The notes under the pieces are model-generated. The model was not told where the DNA came from and made no database searches. It was given only the letters and a program-made list of their open reading frames with translations. DNA of 64,000 nt from DTU052 sp050951725 (lineage in GTDB: Bacteria > Bacillota > Syntrophomonadia > Syntrophomonadales > DTU052): positions 1 through 64,000 of the forward strand of contig JBMNJO010000024.1 in assembly GCA_050951725.1 (NCBI GenBank), written 5' to 3'. This document shows positions 1-8,983 of the stretch, piece by piece (the stretch's first letter is position 1; each line of letters starts with the position of its first letter). The translations under genes and the position numbers were made by a program.

Positions 1-1476
1 TCCACCGATAGTGAAGAACAGTTCACCAGCTATGAAGCGCAGGTTGATTACTATACCAAATACATCAAAAGCCGGGATGATTGGGAATTTGTTGATGTCT
101 ACACTGATGAAGGCATAAGCGCCACAAACACCAAACATCGGGAGGGATTCAAGCAGATGATTGCAGATGCCCTTGCCGGAAAGATTGACCTTATAGTCAC
201 CAAGTCGGTCAGCCGATTTGCCCGTAATACGGTAGACAGCCTTACTACAGTGCGTCAGCTAAAGGAAAAAGGGATTGAGATTTACTTTGAAAAGGAAAAC
301 ATCTGGACACTGGATTCTAAGGGTGAACTGCTAATTACCATCATGTCCTCCCTTGCGCAGGAAGAAAGCCGCAGCATCTCAGAAAACGTAACCTGGGGTC
401 AAAGGAAGCGCTTCTCAGACGGCAAGGTCACCGTTCCCTTTGGGCATTTTCTCGGTTACGACCGGGGTGAGGACGGCAACCTTGTATTGAACGAAAAAGA
501 AGCAGTCATCGTCAGACGCATTTTTGCCCTTTTCCTGGAGGGTTATTCACCCTATAAGATTGCAAAGACACTTACTGCGGATGGCATTCTTTCCCCCGGT
601 AAAAAGCCAAAATGGAATGCGGCAACGGTCCGACGAATGCTCCAAAACGAAAAATACAAGGGCGATGCCCTTCTGCAAAAAAGTTATACTATTGATTTCC
701 TCACCAAGAAAAAGAAACTTAACGAAGGCGAAATTCCACAATATTATGTGAAAAATAACCACGAGGCAATCATCGACCCTGCGGTGTTCGACATAGTTCA
801 GATTGAACTGGAAAACCGCAGTCCAGGCCCTAACCGCCGAAGCGGGGTCAGCATATTTTCAAGTAGGATAAAATGCGGGCAGTGCGGTTCTTGGTATGGC
901 TCAAAGGTATGGCACTCCACCAGCAAATACCGCCGCACCATTTACCAATGCAATCGCAAATACGATAGTGACAATCAATGCCGGACACCGCATCTTGACG
1001 AAGAAAGAATCAAAAAACTTTTCATATCTGCGGTCAATAAGCTGCTTTCCGAAAGAGATGAAATCCTAGGAAATTTTGAACTCATAAAGGCTACAGTTTT
1101 TGATACAACCGACCTGGAAAAAGAGCAAGCTGAACTGCAAAACGAACTCGAGGTTGTGGCTGGGATGATACAGCAAGCCATCGGTGAGAACGCACACTTC
1201 GCTCTGGACCAAGGAGAATACCAAGAGCGATACAACGGACTTGTTGACCGCTTTGACCTTGCTAAGGCTCGCCATACTGCGGTTACCGAAGAAATCACTG
1301 GTAAACAGACAAGGCTCAGTACGATTAATGCCTTCCTCTACACCCTCCGCAAACAAAATAACCTACTTACCGAATTTGACGAAAAGCTGTGGTGCAGCCT
1401 TGTGGACTACGCTACTGTTTATGATAAAGACGATGTACGGTTCACCTTTAAAGACGGTAAGGAAATTCAGGCATAA
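1..1476 (+). CDS. Large serine recombinase, 5' end outside window
   Basis: Site-specific serine recombinase of the large (phage/ICE integrase) type. The reading frame is open from base 1, so the N-terminus with the catalytic serine lies outside the window; the first ATG at 157 is internal. Visible are the resolvase-core motifs (DEGISATNTKHREGF, then KSVSRFARNT and SLAQEESRSISENV), a recombinase domain (EGYSPYKIAKTL...), a zinc ribbon with CGQCG and a later CNRK, and a C-terminal coiled coil of about residues 320-400. It probably belonged to an integrative element lying to the left. No partner genes of that element are seen on this side. Family assignment is firm; whether it is active cannot be judged. 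Confidence 0.9.
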   Translation, partial: STDSEEQFTSYEAQVDYYTKYIKSRDDWEFVDVYTDEGISATNTKHREGFKQMIADALAGKIDLIVTKSVSRFARNTVDSLTTVRQLKEKGIEIYFEKENIWTLDSKGELLITIMSSLAQEESRSISENVTWGQRKRFSDGKVTVPFGHFLGYDRGEDGNLVLNEKEAVIVRRIFALFLEGYSPYKIAKTLTADGILSPGKKPKWNAATVRRMLQNEKYKGDALLQKSYTIDFLTKKKKLNEGEIPQYYVKNNHEAIIDPAVFDIVQIELENRSPGPNRRSGVSIFSSRIKCGQCGSWYGSKVWHSTSKYRRTIYQCNRKYDSDNQCRTPHLDEERIKKLFISAVNKLLSERDEILGNFELIKATVFDTTDLEKEQAELQNELEVVAGMIQQAIGENAHFALDQGEYQERYNGLVDRFDLAKARHTAVTEEITGKQTRLSTINAFLYTLRKQNNLLTEFDEKLWCSLVDYATVYDKDDVRFTFKDGKEIQA

Positions 1477-1490
1477 GCCGGAAAAATAGA

Positions 1491-1528
1491 CGCTCCTCAC
1501 CACCAGTTTGAAACTGAGATGGTGAGCG
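1491..1528 (+). terminator. Hairpin after recombinase gene
   Basis: A stem of CGCTC-CTCACCA paired with TGGTGAG-CG flanks AGTTTGAAACT and starts 15 bp after the recombinase stop codon. There is no clean T-run, so termination is inferred only from position and symmetry. Confidence 0.35.
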
Positions 1529-1555
1529 TAACTTACTTTAATTTAGCATTAAGAT

Positions 1556-1924
1556 CTACTTAATAAATTTTGATGCAATCCACCAGATAATCAATAAGTA
1601 TAAGACTATAATCGGTATTGTATAGTACCATTTTTTTGGTTTACCGTCCTTCCACATTCCTTCTGCTTCAAGTTTACATTCTTCCAATATTTCAGAAGGA
1701 ATAAGTTTTACGGTCCATATTATCAGCAATGGTAGAATAATAATATCATCTAGATACCCTAACACAGGCACAAAATCAGGAACTATATCAATCGGTGACA
1801 ATGCGTATCCTACAGTAATTCCCGCCAAAATCTTGGCAATTAACGGCGTATCCTTTCTCTTTATTGCCAAAAAAAGGGCAGGAATATAGTTGTTTATCAT
1901 TTTTGCTTTTTCTTTAAAATCCAA
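1556..1924 (-). CDS. YkvA/DUF1232 family membrane protein
   Basis: A 122-residue protein of the YkvA (DUF1232) family, whose function is unknown. The family signature is the stretch ALSPIDIVPDFVPVLGYLDD (about residues 41-60), followed by a hydrophobic segment and a second C-terminal membrane segment (residues about 98-118). The start is a TTG preceded by AAAGGAG at 8 nt, because no upstream ATG has a ribosome site. It lies downstream of the MFS gene on the same strand with a 31-bp gap, so it may be the last gene of that operon. No enzymatic residues are evident. Confidence 0.75.
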   Translation of the reverse strand: MDFKEKAKMINNYIPALFLAIKRKDTPLIAKILAGITVGYALSPIDIVPDFVPVLGYLDDIIILPLLIIWTVKLIPSEILEECKLEAEGMWKDGKPKKWYYTIPIIVLYLLIIWWIASKFIK

Positions 1925-1955
1925 CTCTTATACTCCTTTCTTGACAATATTCCGC

Positions 1956-3185
1956 TTAATCGCTGTTCTTGACCATATGATTCATCTTGATATAGAGGAT
2001 AATAGCAATCAACTCTGCGACGCAGGTAAATGCAATAATCAGTCCGGTTTGGTTCAAATCGTATAACAGGCCCATCAATGCCGCCCCTCCCAGGAGTGCT
2101 AATCCGTAAGCTGTATTGAACACACCGTAGCTGGTGCCGCGCTTGTGAAACGGCGTTATATCGGCAATGGCGGAGCGCATGATTGTTTCATGAGTACCCA
2201 TAATGATTCCGAAGATCATCATTCCGATAATTATGAGGGTTGTCGAGTCGCTCAATGTCAGAACCGGCAGCAACAGTGTAATAAACGGAATCGCCGCCAA
2301 TACCAGGATACCGCCGGTTTTCTTTCCTGTTTTTATCTTGAGCCGGTCATAAGCTTTACCGACAAGCAGCGCCATACCAGCATCGACCAGCATGGCGAGC
2401 GAATATAACAGGGTGATATTGCCGTCGGACATCAAGTTATTAGCCTTAAGGTGGTATCCAACCGTACTGAAATTGACAAAACCCAACGTGCAAAAGAACG
2501 TAAAGGCTGTATAAATCCAAAAGACTGGTTTGAGTTGTTCTTTATGTAAGTCTTTTTGCTCAACTGTGGGCAGTAGATGATCGCGCTGAATCTTTCTATA
2601 TGAATAGAAAAGGAATAACATCAGAATGATAAAAGGTAATATAAGTGACCGATACCCTAACTGATACTCTGCAATGCCGTTCTTGCCCGTGAAATAAAAG
2701 ATCACTGTAAATATGAGCGGCCCCGCAAAGGCCCCGATCTGGTCCAGAGCCTCCTGTAAGCCGAATGCAAAGCCGACGCCGACCTGATTTTCCGCAACAC
2801 CTGACAAAACCGTGTCCTTAGCCGGATTTCGCAGTGCTTTTCCGATTCTCTCCATTAATATCAGCACCACGAGAATGTTCCAGTTCATCGTGAGTCCTAT
2901 AAAGGGGACTACAAGCAGCATGCCATAGCCGACAAACATAAAAACCCAGTGCCTGCCGCTTTTATCTGACATGACGCCCGCTAAGAGCCTTAAAGCATAC
3001 CCGAGGAACTCCCCAATACCGAATACCAGGCCGACCTTGGCGGCGCTGATACCCAGCAGATTTAAGTACTGGCTGTTAGCGCTTCTGGCTGATTCATATA
3101 CTACATCACCAAGCATGCTGATAATGCCAAAAATTATGATCACTACAACAGCTGGTGTGAAACGATTTTTAACCTGATTACTCAT
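1956..3185 (-). CDS. MFS family transporter
   Basis: Major facilitator superfamily permease of about 409 residues with roughly twelve hydrophobic segments. The family loop between TM2 and TM3 reads GVMSDKSGRHWVF. It presumably exports a small molecule from the cytoplasm; the substrate cannot be read from sequence. I place the start at the ATG with GAGAGG upstream (MSNQVKNRF), although an in-frame ATG 33 bp earlier overlaps the stop of the preceding gene. It is coupled to the ChrB-like gene upstream, which suggests a role in oxyanion or metal resistance, but MFS proteins are not the classic ChrA partner, so this is inference. Confidence 0.85.
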   Translation of the reverse strand: MSNQVKNRFTPAVVVIIIFGIISMLGDVVYESARSANSQYLNLLGISAAKVGLVFGIGEFLGYALRLLAGVMSDKSGRHWVFMFVGYGMLLVVPFIGLTMNWNILVVLILMERIGKALRNPAKDTVLSGVAENQVGVGFAFGLQEALDQIGAFAGPLIFTVIFYFTGKNGIAEYQLGYRSLILPFIILMLFLFYSYRKIQRDHLLPTVEQKDLHKEQLKPVFWIYTAFTFFCTLGFVNFSTVGYHLKANNLMSDGNITLLYSLAMLVDAGMALLVGKAYDRLKIKTGKKTGGILVLAAIPFITLLLPVLTLSDSTTLIIIGMMIFGIIMGTHETIMRSAIADITPFHKRGTSYGVFNTAYGLALLGGAALMGLLYDLNQTGLIIAFTCVAELIAIILYIKMNHMVKNSD

Positions 3186-3204
3186 ATTCTCAGACCTCTC
3201 ACAT

Positions 3205-3744
3205 TCACTCTTCTTCATTTAATTTGTAAATCTGTTTGCTGAACTGATCGAGCAATTGCTTACATTTACGCAACCCCTCTGTTGCCTGCTCTTTTAACGG
3301 AGCCATAAAAAAGTCTTTCGATGTTATTTTTTTTAACCATTCCACAAGTTTGTCGTATTCGTCTTCATTTTCCTCAAGCTCGATATACGTAAAATTTTTT
3401 CTTTCCGTTTCCTTCTCAATTTCACGGAAGAAGTCATCACACTTTTCTAAAAATTCCTTATATTCATCGTCACGTGCTTTGTTAAATAGGCTCTCTATTT
3501 CTTCGTTGCTTCCCGCATTAATGAAGTCAGCATAAGCAATATACGCACTGCCGCTCTTTTCAGTTATTTCATTTGAAATTACCTGAAAAGTTTCTAAGTG
3601 CTCATCAGAAACGGGGAGAGCCCACATTGATTGACCAATGCTGATAGAGCCGCTTTTTTTGAGTTTTCTCCATACACTGACCCTTACGGTCGACTGTTCT
3701 TTAGGTAACACGTAGTTTAAAACCAGCCACTTTTTATCATTCAT
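3205..3744 (-). CDS. ChrB N-terminal-domain protein
   Basis: About 179 residues resembling the N-terminal domain of ChrB, a regulator or accessory protein of chromate resistance: it opens with KKWLVLNYVLPKEQSTVRVSVWRKLKKSG and continues with the family-like GQSMWALPVSD. The second half is acidic and helical. The start chosen is the ATG preceded by GGGGTGAG; a longer reading frame to 3789 runs into the operator repeats and is unlikely to be translated. It is the first gene of an operon with the MFS transporter (20-bp gap to the preferred MFS start), and could sense the exported compound. Family recognition is from memory of motif pattern, hence moderate confidence. Confidence 0.65.
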   Translation of the reverse strand: MNDKKWLVLNYVLPKEQSTVRVSVWRKLKKSGSISIGQSMWALPVSDEHLETFQVISNEITEKSGSAYIAYADFINAGSNEEIESLFNKARDDEYKEFLEKCDDFFREIEKETERKNFTYIELEENEDEYDKLVEWLKKITSKDFFMAPLKEQATEGLRKCKQLLDQFSKQIYKLNEEE

Positions 3745-3761
3745 ACACTCACCCCATGCGA

Positions 3762-3822
3762 TGTAATACTCATTACTTGTAATACTCATTACATTTTATT
3801 GCGTTATTCAATAAAATGTCAA
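3762..3822 (-). promoter_or_regulatory. Promoter and double operator of chrB-like operon
   Basis: On the minus strand a TTGACA box (3817-3822) and TAAAAT box (3793-3798) are separated by 18 bp. The promoter is spanned by a perfect 11-bp inverted repeat, ACATTTTATTG / CAATAAAATGT with a 7-bp loop (3791-3819). Just downstream (3762-3793) two tandem copies of the palindrome GTAATGAGTATTAC follow. The overlap of palindromes with both promoter boxes points to repression. Confidence 0.7.
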
Positions 3823-3962
3823 CAAAAAAACCGCCATTTGGAGAAATTTATATCTCCGTTACTGGCAGTCACCATTTTTTACGCTATTCTATAAAAACCC
3901 TTTGGACTGACACTGGCAATCCCGTCTTAAAGCTTAACCCCCTTTTAGAAGCCTTAACCCCC

Positions 3963-4394
3963 TTAGGAAGCTTGCAAAACAGGGTAATTAAATTGTATTA
4001 TTTTCGTAGTGATTATATCAAGGACATAATCATCTGGACTTAACTCAGCCATTTTTACCATAAATTTTACTACTTTTTCAGGAGTAAAAAACTGGCCAAC
4101 TTTTACATCTTTTTCAGATCTTAAGGCCAGAACTTCATAAACAGCTCCTAATGCATCTACAGTAGTTCCTAGAAAATTATATTGACTAAATATTGGCAGG
4201 ATTTTTTCCATAATAAAGTCATCATTCAAAGAATCAGGAAAATTATCAGTGTTTGTGAACATTCCTGATTCAACGAATTGCGCTTCATCCTTTATCGATC
4301 TAAACAATTCGTGTATTGCTCTTTTTTGATTACGTATTCTCCCACTAACATTTCTTATATATTTTTCAAAGGATTTAACATTTGAAAAGCGATT
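3963..4394 (-). pseudogene. Middle part of disrupted restriction-modification gene (HsdM-like)
   Basis: Continuation of the gene whose N-terminal part lies at 7398-8147, beyond an inserted transposon. It reads NRFSNVKSFEKYIRN..., then LGAVYEVLALR and GQFFTPEKVVKFMV, which is the entrance to an N6-adenine DNA methyltransferase domain of HsdM type. Similarity stops at YVLD (about 4017), exactly where motif I (DPACGTG in the family) should follow, and the frame then ends in unrelated sequence. The gene has therefore lost its methylase core as well as being split. No intact copy exists in the window. Confidence 0.8.
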
Positions 4395-4498
4395 CTGGTT
4401 GTTACTGCTAACCTATAATATCCAGCAATAGACGGCGTTAGTTGTCTAAAAGTTGATGGATATAGTGTCCAACAATTGCCCCGTGGGGGCGGGGAGAA

Positions 4499-5299
4499 CT
4501 AAGCCAGCTCTCCCTGGATGACCAATTTGACCATGTGATCGTCAATAATTCTTCGGTTGTTCTGTGCCCCATAAAGCAGGCAGTGAGTACAGACCTTGTT
4601 AACCATCCTTGCCGTTCCACCGGAGAACTTGAAAATCTCATCAATAGCATTATCGGAGAAAATATCATGGTCGGCACCTGCGTATTCCAGGTGTCGTTTT
4701 ACGTAATCTCCAACCTCAGCCCTGTCAAGGTGAGGTAGCCTGCAAATCAGGTCAATCCTTTGCCTTATCGCCGCGTATGATTGTAGCTTGAACCTTTCCC
4801 AGAGTTCGTTCTGACCAACCAAAACCAAAGCCATGGGACTCTGAGCATCCATTTTGAAGTTCAACAAGAACCGGACTTCTTCAAGCATCTCCTTGTCCAA
4901 CAGATGGGCTTCGTCTACGATTACCACCGGCTGCAGCTTGTGGATGCCCTTCATCAGTTCAATCTCTTTATGCAGCTGCCGTTTGGCATCACCCCGATAG
5001 AATTTAGCTTCACACCCTAACTGCTCAAGTAAGCCTTTGTAAAAATGCCTCGGTGTAAGCTTGGAATCTGCCAAGTACATTACCATGAATCTCGAATTAT
5101 CCAGGATATCTTTAAACCTTCGAATAGTTGTGGTCTTTCCTGTGCCACAGTCCCCGGTTACAACTACAAATTGCTGGCGTTCCGCAGCGTATCCTAGTCT
5201 TCCCAGGGTCTCTTCAAACCGGTGCGACTGATACAGCTGATTGGTTGGGATATCCCTTGAAAATGGAGTTTTCTTAAATCCATAGAAATCCTCAAACAT
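4499..5299 (-). CDS. TniB/ExeA-like AAA+ ATPase of transposon
   Basis: AAA+ ATPase of about 266 residues, starting MFEDFYGFKKTPFSRDIP as ExeA/TniB-type transposition regulators do. Walker A is GDCGTGKTTTIR and Walker B VVIVDEAHLLD. Such proteins bind DNA with ATP and pass target sites to the partner transposase. The start is set by AGGAGGGCGAAGGTA before ATG; this ATG overlaps the stop of the transposase gene by 8 nt, so the two are translationally coupled. It appears complete. Target selection, including any preference for restriction genes, cannot be deduced. Confidence 0.85.
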   Translation of the reverse strand: MFEDFYGFKKTPFSRDIPTNQLYQSHRFEETLGRLGYAAERQQFVVVTGDCGTGKTTTIRRFKDILDNSRFMVMYLADSKLTPRHFYKGLLEQLGCEAKFYRGDAKRQLHKEIELMKGIHKLQPVVIVDEAHLLDKEMLEEVRFLLNFKMDAQSPMALVLVGQNELWERFKLQSYAAIRQRIDLICRLPHLDRAEVGDYVKRHLEYAGADHDIFSDNAIDEIFKFSGGTARMVNKVCTHCLLYGAQNNRRIIDDHMVKLVIQGELA

Positions 5300-6644
5300 T
5301 ACCTTCGCCCTCCTTCCGAACTTTCCGGTAGGAGACGACCGGGATGGGAGGTTTCGTACGCTCTTGATTCTTTTTAGCTGCGGCACTTAGTAACCGTGAT
5401 GAATCTGCTGGTTCCGGCAGTAAATGCTCTGGTAGCCGGGGCCTTTTTCCGCTCTGCTCTCCAATCACCATTTGGCGCACCCTAAAGGGTTCATGGCTTT
5501 CGTATTCAATGGTTAATTCGCTGGTATCAGCCGGGTCGTAAATAACACTTACTTTGCACCCGATAAAGTTGAGCCCAACTTCATACTTGCGCCCTTCGAA
5601 GCTTATGCAGCCTGATTTATCCACTTTTCGTTCTTCACAATGCATAAAGGCACTGGCTAATGTTTCCGGGTCTATGTATTTCAAAGGATGTTTGTCGCTC
5701 TGATAGGCAGCATAGGGGGTAATGTTCCCGCCTAATCCGGCATGTGGTTTATGCTGATAACATTCCTCCAGCCAGACCGCAAACAGCTGGTTTAATCGGC
5801 CCAGGGTTTGCGGTTTCTCCAATGATACCTCTGCCAGGAATGAGTCTACTAATCTATTGAACCTCTCTGGTTTTCCGGTAGCTTCAGGAGAATAGGGTTT
5901 GGCATAGAGTAAGCGAACGCCCATTTTGGAACAGGCCCTAATCATCCATTTGGTTCGATACTGACTGCCGTTATCAAAGTATACTTTTTCGGGCACTCCA
6001 TACTTCAGAACCGCCTGCCGGAACGCGTCTTCTACAATGATTTGATCGAGCATGGGATAGAATTGTCCATGCAGGATAAGCCGTGTGGCGTCATCGATGA
6101 AGATTACCAGATAAACCTGTTTCTTACGTCCATCCTGGCCAATAGGCAGGTATGGTCCATATTTCAAGTCCGAATGCCATAATTGATTGCGATACTTCTT
6201 TTGATAGCGCCGGGCGGCGGTACCGCTTTCAGCGTAAAGCTTCATATGTCGGGCACTGTACCCACGCTCAGCCAGTTTTTCCTGCAGGGTACTGCGCTTG
6301 ATTTGACCTGGCTCGACAAGTCCTTCCCACTCCAGGATCTGAATTATCTGAGATATGCTGCGGCTTGGTACTTGCCTGCGCAACAGGATAGCCTGTTCAA
6401 GAGTTTCTGGCGGTACGGCTTCACTTACGTGAGCTCTCTTGCCGTTCGGTTTTAGTCCAGAAAAACCTTCTCTTCGGTATTGGGTTAGATAACGGCGCAA
6501 GGTTCGTTCTGATATCCCGGATTGTTCACATATCCTGGCTTTAATCTGTCGGGCCTGGGCATTATCCAAACCCTCGGCCAGAAGTGGAGATAACAGTTGC
6601 ATCCGCTGGGCAGCAATTTCCTCGGCTTTCTTTTGGTCCTTCAT
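5292..6644 (-). CDS. DDE transposase with integrase core (TniA/MuA-like)
   Basis: A 450-residue transposase. The N-terminus has a helix-turn-helix (ISERTLRRYLTQYRREG), the middle an integrase catalytic core with the acidic triad visible in LWHSDLKYGPY, VYFDNGSQY and the E of PEATGKPERFNRL, and the C-terminus a beta-barrel-like Mu-type domain (EGRKYEVGLNFIGCKVSV). It cuts and joins the transposon ends. The catalytic residues are all present and the frame is complete, so the element may still be active. It overlaps the downstream ATPase gene and follows the zinc-ribbon gene. Confidence 0.88.
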   Translation of the reverse strand: MKDQKKAEEIAAQRMQLLSPLLAEGLDNAQARQIKARICEQSGISERTLRRYLTQYRREGFSGLKPNGKRAHVSEAVPPETLEQAILLRRQVPSRSISQIIQILEWEGLVEPGQIKRSTLQEKLAERGYSARHMKLYAESGTAARRYQKKYRNQLWHSDLKYGPYLPIGQDGRKKQVYLVIFIDDATRLILHGQFYPMLDQIIVEDAFRQAVLKYGVPEKVYFDNGSQYRTKWMIRACSKMGVRLLYAKPYSPEATGKPERFNRLVDSFLAEVSLEKPQTLGRLNQLFAVWLEECYQHKPHAGLGGNITPYAAYQSDKHPLKYIDPETLASAFMHCEERKVDKSGCISFEGRKYEVGLNFIGCKVSVIYDPADTSELTIEYESHEPFRVRQMVIGEQSGKRPRLPEHLLPEPADSSRLLSAAAKKNQERTKPPIPVVSYRKVRKEGEGNV

Positions 6645-6693
6645 GCTGATTTCCTCCTTTGTCAGGTTTCAGCATGAGTCTACCTCATGTCCA

Positions 6694-7197
6694 TTACGGA
6701 CAGAATGCAAAACGGGTATGTGGCCAAAGATTTAAATTTGCTATCGGTCGGACAATTCTCGCTAGCCATCCCGGGGCATCTCCAACATGATGCCATATTC
6801 TCTGGAGCTTGGACTTTGGAAGTAGGGAAGCATCGTTCACAGATTCATTGCCATATCTGATCTTGATTGATTCCAGGCAGCCGTGAAAGTAATCCGCCAG
6901 GTTGTTAAACCAGTGTCGCCAACGGCCTAGGGTTGCTTCATCAGCTGGTATGCTTAGTTCAGGCTCTCCGGTTACCACTGCTTCAATATTCTCACTGACA
7001 TGGCGCTTGTATGGAACAAGTTTGTCGGGGAGCTCGTGATGAATACGTCTGCACTCTACACATCGTAATCTGCGGATGACCAGGCACATTTTTTGTCCTT
7101 GGTCATTAATACAGATTCGCTTCCTGCTGCCGATCACTTTCAACCGTCCATTACAACATGGGCAAGAATTCTGTTCCTCGCTCCTAACGAAAAACAC
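6694..7197 (-). CDS. Zinc-ribbon protein carried by the transposon (DUF6431-like)
   Basis: A 167-residue protein with an N-terminal zinc ribbon (CPCCNGRL and CVECRRIHHELPDKL) followed by a helical region. I associate it with the DUF6431 proteins often found beside this type of transposase, but that is recall, not a search. The GTG start follows AAAAGGGT. It is the first gene of the three-gene transposon operon and may bind DNA, for example at the ends or target. There are no catalytic motifs that I recognise. Confidence 0.65.
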   Translation of the reverse strand: MFFVRSEEQNSCPCCNGRLKVIGSRKRICINDQGQKMCLVIRRLRCVECRRIHHELPDKLVPYKRHVSENIEAVVTGEPELSIPADEATLGRWRHWFNNLADYFHGCLESIKIRYGNESVNDASLLPKSKLQRIWHHVGDAPGWLARIVRPIANLNLWPHTRFAFCP

Positions 7198-7397
7198 CCT
7201 TTTCGGGGTTTTCTATTAGCTCATAATTTGATACAATGACCATGCTTTTAGGTGGGACGTCCTTGGTGCTATTGTTTGGTCCAGTAGCACAACAAACAGG
7301 GACGTCTTTTCCTTTCTTAAGCTATGGCCATTATATCCGGCAACTCTCGGTCAGGCAATTCCATCAGCTTTCGGTCAGCTTGGATTGGCAGTAACAC

Positions 7398-8147
7398 CTG
7401 GTCTCCATTTTCTCTTTCTCTTTTTTCTTCATATAGTTTTACAAATACAAGATATATTAATGCATTAATCGCAGCACCTCCAGTAGCAACGCCATTTTCT
7501 CGCATATAATTTTCAAGTTTGATTAAGTCTTTTACTAAATTATTAAGGGTTTCACTATCTCTATCTTTTTCTTCTTGTAATATTTTTTGCTCAAAATCAA
7601 AATCATTAGGGAAAATTATTTGTTGTAATAGTTTTTTTATTCGTAAATCATCTACAAAACTATTAAAATTTGAAAACAAATTGATAAGGCTACTTATTGG
7701 ATACAAGTCTGCTTCACTCTTTGCTAAACGCTCTAAATACAGCTCTAATGTTTCAAATGATAGTGGTAATATTTTCAAATCAGGATTTCCTTCAATTACT
7801 CTTTGACGATTATGGTCTTTAATGCTATCAATCATTCTTTGAGACGTATTTGGCGATATAAATATACAATATACATTTTTTTGGGTATTATTATTTTTAA
7901 AAGAATTAAGATGATCCCTTATTGAGTTAAATTCCCCGTCTTGTTGTGCTCCTACTCGTTTGGTTACTTCAATATTAAAATTAAAATTAGCATCAAACAT
8001 TTCAATATCAGGTACTCCGGCAGGTGCATGAGTTACACCTCCGTTATGTTTAACTGTAAATCCTCTTTTTTCAAAAGCAGCCTTAAAATCTTCAGCTACT
8101 GTTTGTTCTAATTCAGTTCTAGCGTCTAATGAAGCATATTTTGACAT
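7398..8147 (-). pseudogene. N-terminal part of disrupted restriction-modification gene
   Basis: The first 250 residues of a predicted nuclease-methyltransferase fusion. An N-terminal PD-(D/E)XK-like nuclease region is suggested by APAGVPDIEMF followed by FNIEVTKR. After a helical spacer, the start of an HsdM N-terminal domain appears (ENYMRENGVATGGAAINALIYLVFVKLYEE). The frame runs 27 residues further into the transposon before stopping, so those residues are not native. The rest is at 3963-4394. An XRE regulator immediately upstream could have been its control protein. The single-chain layout is typical of type IIG/type I-like systems. Confidence 0.8.
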
Positions 8148-8180
8148 TTATATATACCTCCTAAAAAAGTATGTAAAAGT

Positions 8181-8384
8181 TTAATCCTCAGTTATTTCCA
8201 TAATATCAGCGATATCGCAATTAAGAGCCTTACATATTTTGACTAAGATATCTGTATTAACATTTTCGTTTTTACTAAGTTTTGCCATTGTAGATGTACT
8301 AATACCAGCCGCTTCTCTTAAATCTTTCTTTTTCATATCTTTATCAATAAGGAGCTTCCAGAGTTTTTTATAGCTTACGGCCAT
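8181..8384 (-). CDS. XRE-family HTH regulator
   Basis: Small Cro/CI-type DNA-binding protein of 67 residues, almost entirely one helix-turn-helix (KKKDLREAAGISTSTMAKLSKNENV). The start MAVSYKKLW is preceded by GCGAGGTGAC. It lies directly upstream of the broken restriction-modification gene on the same strand, as controller proteins of such systems do, and is divergent from the small gene at 8549. The paired TTCGCAA sites in the shared promoter region are its probable operator. Confidence 0.82.
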   Translation of the reverse strand: MAVSYKKLWKLLIDKDMKKKDLREAAGISTSTMAKLSKNENVNTDILVKICKALNCDIADIMEITED

Positions 8385-8451
8385 AATTGTCACCTCGCCT
8401 TGTAATATAAAGAATATCATAAAGCTGGTTAAAACACAACAAAAATTTGAG

Positions 8452-8494
8452 TTCGCAAATTAATTATTGTGTTTTTCGCAATTTATGCTATAAT
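8452..8494 (+). promoter_or_regulatory. Promoter with two TTCGCAA operator copies
   Basis: TTGTGT (8467-8472) and TATAAT (8489-8494) are spaced 16 bp and point rightward. Two direct copies of TTCGCAA-TT (8452-8458 and 8475-8481), 23 bp apart, overlap the promoter between the divergent XRE gene and the 8549 gene, as expected for an XRE operator. Confidence 0.6.
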
Positions 8495-8548
8495 TTACAT
8501 AAGGAAATATCTGGTCTGTATGATGAAATGTTATTAGGGAGGTACGGT

Positions 8549-8931
8549 ATGGCAAGCGTCAGCTCGTTCAGAGATGTTATTGCAAATATGTATTACAATG
8601 AACTCTTTGACGAATTGTCCGAGTATATTGAGGACAACCCGGATAAGCTGGAATCCAACTCATACCGTGTGCAATCACCGGATGAAGCGGCTTTATCCGA
8701 TTTTGACATTATAACGATTGACATAACCGATTCACCAGGCAATAGTATTTTATTTGATGTAATTGTTTCAGCCGAAGTTGAAATAGCAGAAACAGTACGA
8801 AGGAATCGCGAAAATGACGGTATAGAACAATGGTTCCGTATCTCCTGCAGAGCTGACCTTGATGACGGAATTCAGAATTTTCAAATCAACTCTGTTTCAA
8901 TATACAACAAGTACAGAGAGAGCAAAATAGG
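8549..8931 (+). pseudogene. N-terminal fragment of unknown gene cut by IS21
   Basis: The reading frame MASVSSFRDVIANMYYNELF... has a good ribosome site (GGGAGGTACGGT) and mixed alpha/beta character, with alternating acidic strands (DFDIITIDITDSP, SILFDVIVSAEVEIAETV). At 8932 it enters the terminal repeat of an IS21 element and stops at 8971, so the native C-terminus is lost; it is not found on the far side of the element. I do not recognise the family. It could be the front of a longer ICE- or phage-derived protein. Confidence 0.55.
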
Positions 8932-8983
8932 TGTAACCGGTCAAGTGTTTTGGAGAATTTTTGGCCAATAATTTTCCATAGGA

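Larger units (their letters stand above)
4400..7397 (-). mobile_element. 3.0-kb three-gene DDE/AAA transposon, 5-bp target duplication
   Basis: The element carries a zinc-ribbon protein, a DDE transposase and an AAA+ ATPase, all on the minus strand. Its ends share the inverted repeat TGTTACTGC (4400-4408; complement at 7388-7396). The 5-bp sequence CTGGT stands directly outside each end (4395-4399 and 7398-7402). Deleting the element plus one CTGGT joins ...ENGDQ to NRFSNV... in one frame across the two halves of a restriction-modification gene, which independently fixes the boundaries. The TniA/TniB-like gene pair and 5-bp duplication resemble Tn7/Tn5053/Mu-type transposition. Two GGGACGTC copies near 7254 and 7302 may be transposase sites. 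Confidence 0.85.
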
